A stretch of DNA of 64,000 nucleotides from Solen grandis (taxonomy: Eukaryota; Mollusca; Bivalvia; Adapedonta; Solenidae), in assembly GCA_021229015.1 (NCBI GenBank), contig CM037777.1, positions 59,730,642 through 59,794,641 of the forward strand, given 5' to 3'. The notes under the pieces are model-generated. The model saw nothing but the letters and a program-made list of their open reading frames with translations. It was not told the origin of the DNA and ran no database searches. Of the stretch, positions 1-11,200 are shown in pieces (the stretch's first letter is position 1; the number at the start of each line of letters is the position of its first letter). Both the position numbers and the translations under genes were made by a program.

Positions 1-94
1 TTATACCGGTATTATGAAGAAAGAAACACTATTTTGAATACATTAATATATCAAAGTAAATCAGTTTTCAGAAATGGTTTTGTATTCATTGCAG

Positions 95-243
95 ACACGA
101 GACATAGATATCCTGCAGTTTACGTCATGGCCGTGTGGAAGAGCGGTTCCAGCAGGTAGGTCAGCCCTCGCAAGTCTCATAGCAGAAGTTGAGGATTCAC
201 AGAGAGAGTCAGGAAGAGAACTACCAGTCGTTGTTCAGTGCCA
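95..243 (+). CDS. RPTP D2 exon with degenerate WPD loop
   Basis: Acceptor AG at 93-94 and donor GTAAGT at 244-249. Phase 0 start, with two bases of the next codon at the end. Encodes DIDILQFTSWPCG... ending VVVQC. The residue after WP is Cys, not Asp. Confidence 0.8.
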
Positions 244-1631
244 GTAAGTCTGATCCGTGTTAAATTTACAAATGTTTAGATTATAGTCATAATCATAATC
301 ATAATCCACAATAGTGCATTTGCGGTATTATAATAAACAATGAGTATATCAAGCGTTCATTAATCGTCTCCGGAATGACCGGTTTTGCAAGTCTCAATAA
401 AATCGCCATAGAGGTTATGTCGCAATTTTTTAATGAAATTATTATTAAATAGAATCTTATTTTCCTCTTATTGAATTTTTAAAAACAATCCGATAACTTG
501 TTTTTTATCAATATTTAATTTGCTGTATAGTGTTTTTCTTTTACGTTTGTATTCCACATCTTTGCAAAAATGTACCATTAAATATCACACTATCAAACAA
601 AATAAACATATAAAATTACGATATTGTTCTGCTTTTTCGAAGATCTTATTTTCATCTTTATCAAGACGATCTGAACTAAGATATTGCTTTTAGAAATAAC
701 TAAGTAAAACAAAATACCGATAGTTTTCCAATCGCGATGCATGTGATATAGAGTATAAATTAAGACGCATGTCCATCAATCGTATGTTCAGAGATGGAGC
801 AACAAGAAGTGGCCTCTTCGCGGTGATGTGGGGGATTCTAGAGCGGTTGAAGATCGACAGGGACGTGGCCGTCACGGAGACCATCAGACAGATGCGCTAT
901 CGGAGGAGGCAGATTATCCCAACCTTTGTACGACTGTCTCTAATATTTCATGCAATATATATCTTTGAAAACATGGTGATGATATCTAAAACAATTGTCA
1001 AAGAATGATTGTGATTGAAGTGATGATAATGAAATGAACAAGAAAGGCGTTTTTACTGTTAATTACTTCGAGTAAGAAATATGTACAACTTTAACATTAA
1101 GGGTTTTTGTAAATGTATCGTGCACTAAGCGTAATTTTAATGACTTGGACCAGTACTTAGTAATAGCTTTCTGTGCATACATATTACTTTTAATAAAAGT
1201 TTACTGCTTACACAAATGAAATAAAATAAAAAAATATTTACAATTTACATATCTATTTAGTTTGTAATACTCAACCAATATGATATCATATTGTAGAGAC
1301 TTATTTCCTAGGTCAATACATGCATTACTTTTATGATATAATCGACTACATAATCAGTTTTCTACATGAATATCGATGGGAAAAATTAAGAAACTGCTTT
1401 ATTGATTTCTGTTCAACATTATATAAAATATCATCTTGCTTCATTAAGGTATATTAGAGTTGGGCATCTTTGATACAAACGAAGGAGGTATTAATGTATG
1501 TACGAGCTATCTTCTATTTCTAATTGATTTTTTTGGTTCAATTGTAGGAGCAGTTCCTGTACTGCCATGAAGCGACTTGTGATTATATAGTGAATAACAA
1601 ACAACATCTTCGGCAGCCTGCTCTTAAGTAA
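95..1631 (+). CDS. Receptor-type protein tyrosine phosphatase, C-terminal part of D2 domain (partial gene)
   Basis: Three exons, 95-243, 792-927 and 1548-1631, join in phase (2+1, then 0) and end at TAA 1629-1631. The first carries the WPD-loop region, read as TSWPCGRAVP, and ends in VVVQC. The second begins the P-loop, giving C-Q-D-G-A-T-R-S-G across the intron, and continues ILERLKIDRDVAV and RRRQIIPTF. The third reads EQFLYCHEATCDYI then a short tail. These are hallmarks of the membrane-distal D2 phosphatase domain of receptor PTPs, which is usually inactive and regulatory. The CX5R signature survives, but the general-acid Asp of the WPD loop is Cys and the His before the catalytic Cys is Gln, so catalysis is unlikely. 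D1, the transmembrane segment and the ectodomain would lie left of the window. The family call is firm; the subtype cannot be told. Confidence 0.82.
792..927 (+). CDS. RPTP D2 exon with P-loop and following helix
   Basis: Acceptor AG at 790-791; donor GTACGA at 928, a weaker consensus. Encodes DGATRSGLF, the P-loop completion, then the helix ending RRRQIIPTF. Phase joins exactly on both sides. Confidence 0.78.
1548..1631 (+). CDS. RPTP terminal coding exon
   Basis: Acceptor TTGTAG ends at 1547. Encodes EQFLYCHEATCDYI and a short tail to TAA at 1629-1631. The EQF-x-YCHE pattern is the conserved last helix of PTP domains. Confidence 0.78.
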   Translation, partial: EQFLYCHEATCDYIVNNKQHLRQPALK

Positions 1632-3361
1632 TTTGTGGAAAGTTCAATAGAACGATATACCTATAAATTTGGAGCTGCTCATCGTGTTACGATATTAAAG
1701 AAGAGAAAATACCCCTACGCCCCCATACCCTTATACCATTAGTGATTGTCAGATTATATCGTTTCCTAACGATTGCAATGTTATCTTCAAATATGACTAT
1801 CAATGATTTAGAAATCTGGAGTCGTCAGGTAGTGAATTATTCATTATACATTATTATATTCAATATTACTGAAGAAGTTGACTTATTCGGAAAACAATTA
1901 AACAATCATCAATATACCGTTAGGTATGAAACTGGAAAGCTGTATATAAAAAAACATGAATGCACTAATACCTTTAATTTGTACATTAAATTTGCGACAT
2001 TTCAAGATTCGATATATCGAGCACCGTGCCCCTTGTGTGGATTTCTTTCTTTCGCAGTGCGAAAAGGGATGCGGAAAAGTGATCTGACTATTATTTTATG
2101 TTAAGATAAGGAGGGAAATTATTGTTGATTGTCATAGTCTCGCAATTTTCCAAGGAATTCACTTTTCCTTCTACGTTCTCAAAAAGTCTCAAATTTATTG
2201 TTTAATTTATTTTTACTGTCCTTTCATGTTGGTCACATTTTTGTTTATTTTTTATGACATACATCAATCATATTTCTATACAAGAAAAAGTTGAATATTC
2301 AATGTGAACATACTCCTTTCTGTAAATAATATTTTTTTATATTTATCATGTATGACACTATTTTGAGAGCTTTTATACCTGCATCTACTATCATCACTGT
2401 GAACAAGTCCTCGCTCATTTTTATTTTTTTTCTTTTGTTTTGAGCACCGTTCACTTCAGTGAAATGATAATACCTGACAAAAAATTTTGCACATTATGCT
2501 GATATGTAAATATATCAAAATAACATGAGAAAGATAGTTTATTTAATACAGAATAATAGATAAGTCGATTACATTATTGGTTTTTATTTAGGATTTCTAA
2601 ACGTCACTTTTACACGTTAGCTCACGTAACTTTTAAAATATTGCTACTTGGCAGGACACTATCCGAGCATGCTATTGCAAAGCAACACAAAATTCGAATA
2701 TAAGAACTTTTAACGAATGGCGTTTATTCACACACACACACACACACACATCAGAACATTCAATATTTTGTCAATCTCTTGTATTTTTATTTATTCATTT
2801 TTTTATTTGTAAATAATATGTTGTGCTGTACATGTAAATGACAAAATGGCATAATATGTAATTTCTGTTTACAAGTATCCATATCGGACTAAATAAGCAC
2901 TAAAAAACAGTAAAGATAGATTGATAGATAGATTGATAGATTATGTCATTATACTTTAGTCTCAAATGTTTACATTCTTGTCCAGCGAAAAAAAAAATAA
3001 GACTACTCATCTGAACAAAAATATTTATCGAAAGGCGTGTCTAAATTTCGTATGCCATCTGAACATTTATATATCGATATTGATCATTCAGGTATATAAT
3101 AATGTAAAAATAACCTTTACTTCAATTTCAATATTATGTTACTAAGGTATTAATATATCATTCCTGTTGTAAATTATAAACGATCAAATGATTACGATCT
3201 ATACAATTGCTGCGACCAACTTAATCATCAGTTTCAACATAAAATTGTTTTTTTTTACTTATAGTTCGTTTACAAAAGCAAAGTATCAAATCAATAGATA
3301 TAAACAATATCATTTTTATAAAGAGCTCTTTTTTAATACTGTATAATGACAAATTCGGGTT
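1632..3361. other. Region downstream of the phosphatase gene
   Basis: AT-rich, presumably including the 3' UTR. No canonical AATAAA was seen close to the stop. The 120-codon reading frame at 1742-2104 shows no family motif. A (CA)n tract lies near 2732-2750 and a short GATAGATT repeat near 2917-2942. Confidence 0.5.
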
Positions 3362-3603
3362 TTAATCCTTTCCCTCATATAGACTCATTTTGACGCACTC
3401 AATAGGTACCACATAAAGCCTGATCTGCTGAAAACCACAGTTAAACCTTACCAAATTTAATTACAAAATCCTCATTTCCAGACCACTGAGGAGCAGCGAA
3501 CAGCATAAAACCTGATCAGCCTGCGAGTTACTCGCAGGCTGATCTGGTTTTATGCTGTTCGCATAGGTTTATTCATGGTGTCCTCTATGAGGGAAAGGGT
3601 TAA
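3362..3603 (+). mobile_element. TTAA-flanked MITE with internal 30-bp hairpin, copy 1
   Basis: Bounded by TTAA on both sides (3362-3365 and 3600-3603), with inverted ends CCTTTCCCTCATA / TATGAGGGAAAGG. Inside, about 3497-3562 forms a near-perfect palindrome centred on CTGCGAGTTACTCGCAG. A second copy lies in opposite orientation at 62736-62977. TTAA flanks and C-rich ends fit a piggyBac-type nonautonomous element; that class is inferred. Confidence 0.75.
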
Positions 3604-3751
3604 TCTTATGTTTTATTCATTTAAAGAAAGAGATTTACAATTGTTTGCTTCAGAAAAAGATTAAGCTTACGTTTTTTAAATCAGTAATTATTATTTTTTA
3701 AAAATAATCAGTCACTTTATATGTTTTTGTTATGCATATAACCACAGTTTG

Positions 3752-4418
3752 CAGTTCGGGTGCAGATCATCATATAGTACTCAAATTTTGCTAAGCACAA
3801 CCCGCTATTTTCTATAGAGTCACATGAAAACACATGCTTAATGTAATGCTATGTACCTGAAGGGAAAGCGTTAGCAGACCATAATTTCGCACAGTTTTTG
3901 TCAAAATGATAGATAAGAGACTCAAAAATTAGTTACAACAATTTGGCCATTTGCTGTCATTATTTGGCAAAATTCACAAAAGTATGTTTTTGGCAAGAAA
4001 TGGCATTTTATAAATGGAAGTTAAATCTTATGATCAATACAGAAAAAAAAAGACCATGAACAGGCAAACATCGTCACAGATGTCATTAAAAGTATTCCAT
4101 TTAGAAAACAGGAATATTTGAATAATCAAAGTTCTGAATTTAGCATTTAGCTGATTTTAAATTTTAATGTGTTTTCTCAAAATTCGCACTTTCTAATTTT
4201 GATTCCATCCCAGTACTGAGGATCCGAAAGGCTTATTTTTTGTAACTGGTAGTAAGTTTGGTACATAAACAATACTTCTGTACAGAAGCAAGATTTGTTT
4301 GGATATGAAATTTAATGTAACACGCCTTTAAAGTCGCTTGTCTAGGCATTAACTCTACGGGAAAATAGCGGGTGGTGTTTAGCAAAAGTTGAGTAGTATA
4401 TCATGAGGTCGAATCTCG
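3752..4418. mobile_element. Nonautonomous element with about 60-bp terminal inverted repeats
   Basis: The left arm (about 3752-3819, containing AACCCGCTATTTTC) is matched by the reverse complement of about 4354-4418 (GAAAATAGCGGGTGGTG) over some 55-60 bases with few differences. The 530-bp interior has no coding frame. Probably a MITE or deleted DNA transposon; superfamily unknown. Confidence 0.65.
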
Positions 4419-5029
4419 AGTAATATAATTTTTCGCTCCTGATTGAGATTCCAAATATGTACATAATAACAAGGTGCGAGTATAATGTAACGTAATGATT
4501 ATGTAAATAGTTTACCTATTTTCTTCAATTTATCATCAAGTCATGTTATGTAGCATTTTATATCCTATTTCGGTGCGCTTTACACGGTAGGATATTGAAA
4601 GAAATTGTTAGCATGCATGAATTTCAGATATAAAATTTGGTGTTCATTTAAAATCGAAAAAAAATTTCCATTTCAAATCTGAAATGGCAATCACTTACTA
4701 CTGTAACTACTACTAGTTAAACGAATGTCATGACGCACAGGATATTATAAATAAAAGTCAGGAAAATACATTAGGAAAATGTAATTGTTAAATATTTGAG
4801 AAAAAAAATGAATTGTTGCATTAAACGTGTTTCATATAGTAGAAGATTCTTTAAAAGATAGACTGACATTAAAGGTTTGATAAAAATATACGAAATATAT
4901 TTCAATATATTCATATATATATCTTGTATATATTTCAAACTAGAGTTTATTCTTTACATTTACTAATCCTTTTTTAATTTTCGTTACTAATCAGTCATTG
5001 ATATACAATTACATGTATTGCACTATTGA
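4419..5029. other. AT-rich intergenic stretch
   Basis: No gene or repeat boundary recognised. There is a short alternating AT tract near 4890-4935. Confidence 0.4.
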
Positions 5030-7110
5030 TGTCTAGAGTGAATATTCTGACACGATGCCCTGACTATAGATTAGAATGACGGGCAGACAGGAATTTCACC
5101 TAGGCGAACTTAAGCTTAAAATCAATATTGACTTTAAAGCAGTTCGTTCACAAATGGTATTGAGAAAGAATTTGATTTTAAATTATCTGTGTGTATTACT
5201 TCTACAGACACAATGCAACTTCTCGTGATTGAAGAAATGGATGGTTTCTCTATCACAGGAAATAGTATTACGAATGGTATTGAACCTATATTTAGAATTA
5301 TAAAACATATATTTAGGCCTTCATTTCCGTGTGCCGTCACATGACGCATCACATTCACTCTTTGTGCAAGGGCTCACACCACAGGCTGAACGGTTTAATA
5401 ACAATTACGAACTCGCTACCTGGGACTGAAGAGAACGCAATCGCCTTTGCGAAATGTGTCACGTATACAGCAAGCTCTTGCCTCGGAGATACCGTATTCT
5501 ATATTAACCATAATTCCTTGAAGTGCGTTTACGAAAAATACCGTTTTCACGTGCAATGTGACCTAGATTTCCTGAGTTCACTAATCAGGAAACAAAGATT
5601 TCACATATAGGAGGGAGGGTAGATAAATTAAAAATTAATAATATATAAGATTAATATAAATTGTTACCTATAGGTTTAACTTCTACTTTACTGTCATACT
5701 CATAAACAATTGAAATAAAGAGCACATGTATACAGTAACTTACTAATAATCCACTGATATAAATTTATATGTATTTCACTATCATTAAAATCTAGCTTAG
5801 GTCTAGAGTGAAATTCTGACAATGTCCTGACTAAAATAAAACATGACGGGCAGAAAGGAAGTTCACCTAGGCGAATCTAAGCTTAATGTCATTGTTGATA
5901 TTAAAGCAGCTTGTTCACAGATGGTCATTGTCTAGCGTGTACATGCAATATGGCTTGCACCTCCCGGATTTATTTGTCAGGAAACAAAGATTCCACCAAC
6001 ATAAAGAAGGGAGGGAAAGAAAGAAAATCTTATTCATTTCTACCGAACAACTGTGAATGAGCTGCTTTAATTCATAGATGTGCGGGTGTAAAGTTGTCAT
6101 CTCTAACACACGTTTGAACAACATCTATTATCACCTGTTGTCTATTGTTATCGTTTTTGTTACCTAGGTTTTACTTTTACTCTACTGTCATCCTCAAAAA
6201 AAAAATAATAAAGAGCACCTGTATACAGCATCTTATTAATAATTCACTGATATAAAACTATCATTACAATCTACCTTAGTCTAGAATGATATTCTGAAAC
6301 ATTGTCCTGACTTTAGATAAACATGACGGGCAGAAAGGAAGTTCACCTAGGCGAATCTTAGATTTATATACCAATGTTGACTTTAAACCAGCGCGTTCAC
6401 AGGTGGTCATTGAAACAACATATTCACCAACATAAAGGAAGGGTAGATTATGAAATCAAAAACGTATTCATTTTTTACCGATTAACTGTGGACGAGCTGC
6501 TTCAATTAATAAATGTACGGGTGTGAAGTTGTAATTTGTACACACATTTATACAGTGTCTATTATCACCTGTTGTTTATTGTTCCTAGAGGTTTAACCTT
6601 TACTTCTCTCATAAAAATGAAATAAAAAGCACCTGTATTCAGCATCTTACTAATAATTCACTTAGAAAAAAATCATATGTATTTCACTATCATTAAAATC
6701 TAGGTTAAGTTTAGAGTGAAATTCTGACAATGTCCTGACTAAAGATGAAACATGACGGGCAGAAAGCGAGTTCTCATCTAGGCGAATCTAAGCTTAAATT
6801 CAATGTTGACTTTAAAGCACCTCGTTCAAAGATGGTCATTGACTAGCGTTTTCAAATGTAATGTGACCTATACTTCCCGGGTTTATTTGTCAGAAAACAA
6901 ATATTTCACCAACATTAAGGAGGGGAGGGGGGGGGGGGGTATTTATGATTCCTCTTAATAATCTTAAAACTTGCTTTATTATATATTACGGGTTAAATTT
7001 AATTTTAAACACGTTTGTACAATTTCTATTATCACCTATTTTCTATTGTTACATATAGTTTAACTCTTACTTCACTGTCATCCTAATAAAAAATGAAATA
7101 AAGATAATTC
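5030..7110. repeat. Cluster of four diverged tandem units carrying TTAAAGCAG inverted ends
   Basis: A block starting at or near TCTAGAGTGAA and containing GACGGGCAGAAAGGAAGTTC and CACCTAGGCGAAT recurs at about 5032, 5801, 6281 and 6711. Each is followed by TTAAAGCAG(C/T)TCGTTCAC and later by a shared CACCTGTAT...ACTAATAAT block. In two units the reverse complement GTGAATGAGCTGCTTTAA or a variant closes a short inverted pair (about 5904-6071 and 6393-6513). The first unit has an extra 5390-5610 stretch related to 42545-42815. A G homopolymer sits near 6923-6941. Confidence 0.7.
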
Positions 7111-8005
7111 TTCTTAAGTTATCTTCATTTTAACTGATTCCCACTGCTTATTGAAACCCTTAAAATGTCTGCTAGTTATAGTAAATCGTGGAAATGATGA
7201 ATGTCTTCACTTGATCGGGACCTGATAATTCTATTTTATTTTTGTTAAAGGCCAATATCTAAATGGATGGCTTCGTGTTTAAATTTATTTACCAATATGA
7301 CTTTGCAGTCTTTATTTTTGGGGCTTTTGCTTAACTTTAACGTCAAACCGACATTATTTCTGTTGTTTGTTGCTGCTGTTTTTTTTTTATTTGTTGTTTT
7401 GTCTACATACGAACTGTAGTGCCTCCTCCTTTTTCTGCGACCGAGAGTACAATACCCATATGCAACATTTCATTGAATTTATTATTTTACTATTACAATG
7501 TTGTAACTAATATTTATCGTTTTGCAATGATTCCTTCGTTCTCATATAAGGTAGACATACAACATAATATTATAACATTTCATATTATCCTACAGACAGA
7601 AAAATAGGTGGAAAATGTATGAATATACATGATAAAAAAAATCAAAAAGTAAACGCACACCGAAAATGTCGCGTAACAATTTCAATATATTCAATCAATG
7701 AAAAACAACTACTACCATAGTGTAATACGTACATTTTATTGGTCTGTTTAGCAGGACAAAAATGGAATTGGGCAGCTACGCCGAAAAGTATTTTATAATT
7801 CTGTAAAAGCAAAAAAAAAAAGTTGCATAGAACACAATGTGATAAAAACTGTAATATGAAGCATAATAACATAATACTTAACACTTTACAGTATATTTCT
7901 TAATCTTAACAAAAGCTGGGAACATATCAATAATTGCTGACACCGTTTATACTCCATATCACAGCCATCTGAACGGCCTCCTAATATATAAGTCGGAATT
8001 CTGAC
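7111..8005. other. Probable 3' UTR and intergenic DNA of the minus-strand receptor
   Basis: No coding signal. On the minus strand an AATAAA motif (plus-strand TTTATT near 7734-7739), about 270 bases past the receptor stop codon, could be its polyadenylation signal. Confidence 0.35.
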
Positions 8006-8225
8006 TTACAAGTTGGCAAGACCAATACAATCACTCCCACCAGCTCTGTCTGTTACAGTGTTATCTCTTATAGTCCCAGTGAAGTGGATACTGTTGTAAT
8101 AATCGCTTTCTAGGACGTCGTAGTCATTATTGATGCTTGGATCTCTATACACGCCAAGCGTTTCGAAATATGTAACATTCAAGTCATTAACAGTATCCGC
8201 ATTCTGAATCGCCCCTTCTGTTTTC
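8006..8225 (-). CDS. Cytoplasmic tail exon of the F5/8-EGF receptor
   Basis: Acceptor TTTTCAG (8226-8232 on the plus strand) and stop TAA at 8008-8006. Encodes a 72-residue acidic tail with six tyrosines, including Y-F-E-T-L, Y-D-V-L and Y-Y-N-S-I. Such Y-x-x-hydrophobic sites suit SH2 binding or endocytic sorting; whether they are phosphorylated is not shown. Confidence 0.75.
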
Positions 8226-11200
8226 CTGAAAATGAGTAAGAAATAGTCAATACTTATATGAGTGTATACAATAAATTTAATAAAACAGGATATTTAAAGA
8301 GAAGCTTTAAACCTTTCATATGTTGCTTTTAGTATTTTCTTATATCATCACACGCTTTTATATAATTTTTATTATCTTAAATATTTTGATATCCTGCTTT
8401 CAATCTTTATCGTGATATTCAACTCAGCTATGAAAAGCAACAACAACCAAATCATGATTGGTGTTGCATTCAAAACCCACACTCACGTTTCTTGTCTCCG
8501 TCTACATTTGAAGAGGACAACAACCGACTGTCATAACAACAACAACACCGGCCACTCCCCCTCCAACAAATATCCAAAGATTGAAAATCGGGTCTTCTGT
8601 CAATGGAACAATCAATATAATAGTTGATTCTTTAAATTTATCTGATAAAGAACACATATATAGCAAAATAATTTTCATCACAAGAATAAACTAGAATACG
8701 GATACGATCAGAAAAGGCCCCACATAAAGCTGGCTATTTCAAGGGTAATAACTCTAAAGTGCGTATGAGAAGTTTGCTTTTTACTGAACTTGACCTAGAT
8801 GTTATGCATTCATACATTTTCATCAGGTTTGTGGTAGATCCGAAAGAAAAAATATATGAGTTAGAGAGCGGCCAAGCTAAACTATTTAATTTGACTAATC
8901 CAAGAGCCATCACCCGAAGTGCCTTAATCAATTTGGCTTTTATCGATCTCGGCCTAGACTTTATACCTATGAGCATTCTCAGCATGTTTAGTGAAGATCT
9001 TATGAAAACTATTTGAGTGAGAGAGCGGCCAAAGCTAAACTGTCAAATTTTGACTGCTTCACGGGCCCTAACTTTGAAGCGCCTTATTCAATTTGGCTTA
9101 TTATCGATCTTTGCCTTGCGTTTATACTAACAAACATTCACAGCAAGTTTGGTGAAGATCCGATGAAAATTTTAAAAAGGTATAACTCCAATTGCCTTTG
9201 GCCTAGATTTTTTTCCTACAAATATTCTCAGCAAGTTTGGTGAAGATCAGATGAAAACTATTTGAGTTAGAGAGCGGACAATGCTAAAATTTCCAAGTTT
9301 GACTTTTTTAAAGGCCATAACTCATAAATGCCTTAAGCGATACAACGGGCTAGATAACATGGCATAGATTTTATACCTTCAATCATCCTCAGCAAGTTTG
9401 GTGAAGAACTGATGAAAACTATTTGAGGAACAGAGCGGAAAATGCATGATTCAAAAAGACTTTCATGTATAATTTTAATATCATAATATTTATTCCTTCA
9501 ATTTCAGCAGATTTTCATTGTTACCCCCCTTTGTTTATTTCTTTTTTCTTCTTTTTTCATTGATACCCCTTCCTTCCCCCCCCCCCCTCCTCTCTCTCTC
9601 TCTCTCTCTCTGTTGTGTTTAACGTTTTACCAATTGCTTTTCAGTAATTTGCGGACTAGTGTCTATATGAGACAGATATAGTGCTGCAACACTACAATAA
9701 AACGCCGTAGAAAAGGGACATAATACAAAATGTATCATACCAAGTCATATTATCCTGGCACCGGGCAATCTAGTCCTGGAACTATCATTATATACCTTAA
9801 ATATGTCGCAGACGGGGGAATAAAATACAGAATCGCACACACGCGAGTGAACGCACACAGAAGCAAACATACTTTGGAGGTACATGCATTGAATTAGATT
9901 CCGATTACAGCGAAAATATTTTAGAAATATACTTAGACCTCTGGTACAATAGAGATAAATATTAAAAACGAATATCTGTCTAGCATATTTATCTTATTAC
10001 GACGATTAATAGCGATTATGACGATTAAATATTAATTGATATGCAGGTTCTTTTTTTCCTTTTATTGACATCAAATTAATGCAAACTGTTGCTATTTTCA
10101 GGTGTCCAACTGATGCCGGTATGCTTACGTTCTTTACAGCCGGGCGATTGCAGGCCTGGCCCACACTCTTGGTCACATGACCCGGTCACTTTGTCACATG
10201 GTCCATCCTCAGTACAGTTTCCACAAGTCGAGTTACAGTCCCGGCCAAATGTACCGTCATCACATTCTGTAAAACGATTATATGATATATAGGTATTGTG
10301 ATATTTACACTTAAACCAGTGGGCAATTTGGCCCTTGATCGCTCACCAGAGTACATAAGATTATTTAAAACTATTATTTTTACGTGGTTTAAGTTTAAAC
10401 TTTATTTATTTTACATCATCGATTATGAAACAAATTATGACAACTAATATTAATCACTCTCGAGTGCACTGGTAGCGGCATATGTGGTCATTATAGTGGG
10501 TGGAAACCGAAGAAGCCGGAGAAAACCCCACGTGTCTCTACCACGAACATGACCAGGAATCGAACACGGGACACAGTGGTTAGAAACGAGGCGGGATACC
10601 ACTGCACTTTCCAGGCACCCGTATTTTGTACGGCGAACAGCAGTAAACAGATTCAAATTGCAGATAAGAAAAACAAAACTTAAGTAAATTATCTGGAGGC
10701 CTCATTATTCATGTGATCAACTTTATTTGAACAATTATGGTAGACAACGGTGAGGTGTCCATTTTTGCCACAAGAAATTAAATTCTAACCATTGGATGTT
10801 CGTTTATTTGTTGGATTTACCGTCCTACCGACAACATTTCAGTCATTTTGAGACGATGTCTACTTGAGACAGAAAGAGTGCTGCCACACTGCAGTATCAC
10901 GCCGTAGCCATGTGGCATGATAGCACAACCAGTCACATTATCCTGACAACGGGCCAACCAATCCGGAAACTACCCTTTTACGCTGATTGCCAAGCAAGAG
11001 AGCTATACCAGAATCATTTTTACGACTCTAACCATCCCAAGGGAACTTTTTTTAATTATGGTAGATAACATGAGATGGTCCTTTGTGTCGTAAGATATTA
11101 AATTCTAACCATTGTATCATAGATGAAGAATTTGGACATTTTCTATATAGAGTATATATGAAACTAATCACCCCCTAGTTGTCTCGTTTTTCAGGGGATC

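Noticed and set aside
1742..2104. 120-codon plus-strand frame
   Set aside because: No family motif, no splice or start context, AT-rich like the surroundings.
5329..5610. 93-codon frame
   Set aside because: Part of a repeat also present at 42545-42830, where the frame is not conserved.
8759..9243. Two overlapping 76-85-codon frames
   Set aside because: They follow the diverged tandem repeat, and related units carry stops.
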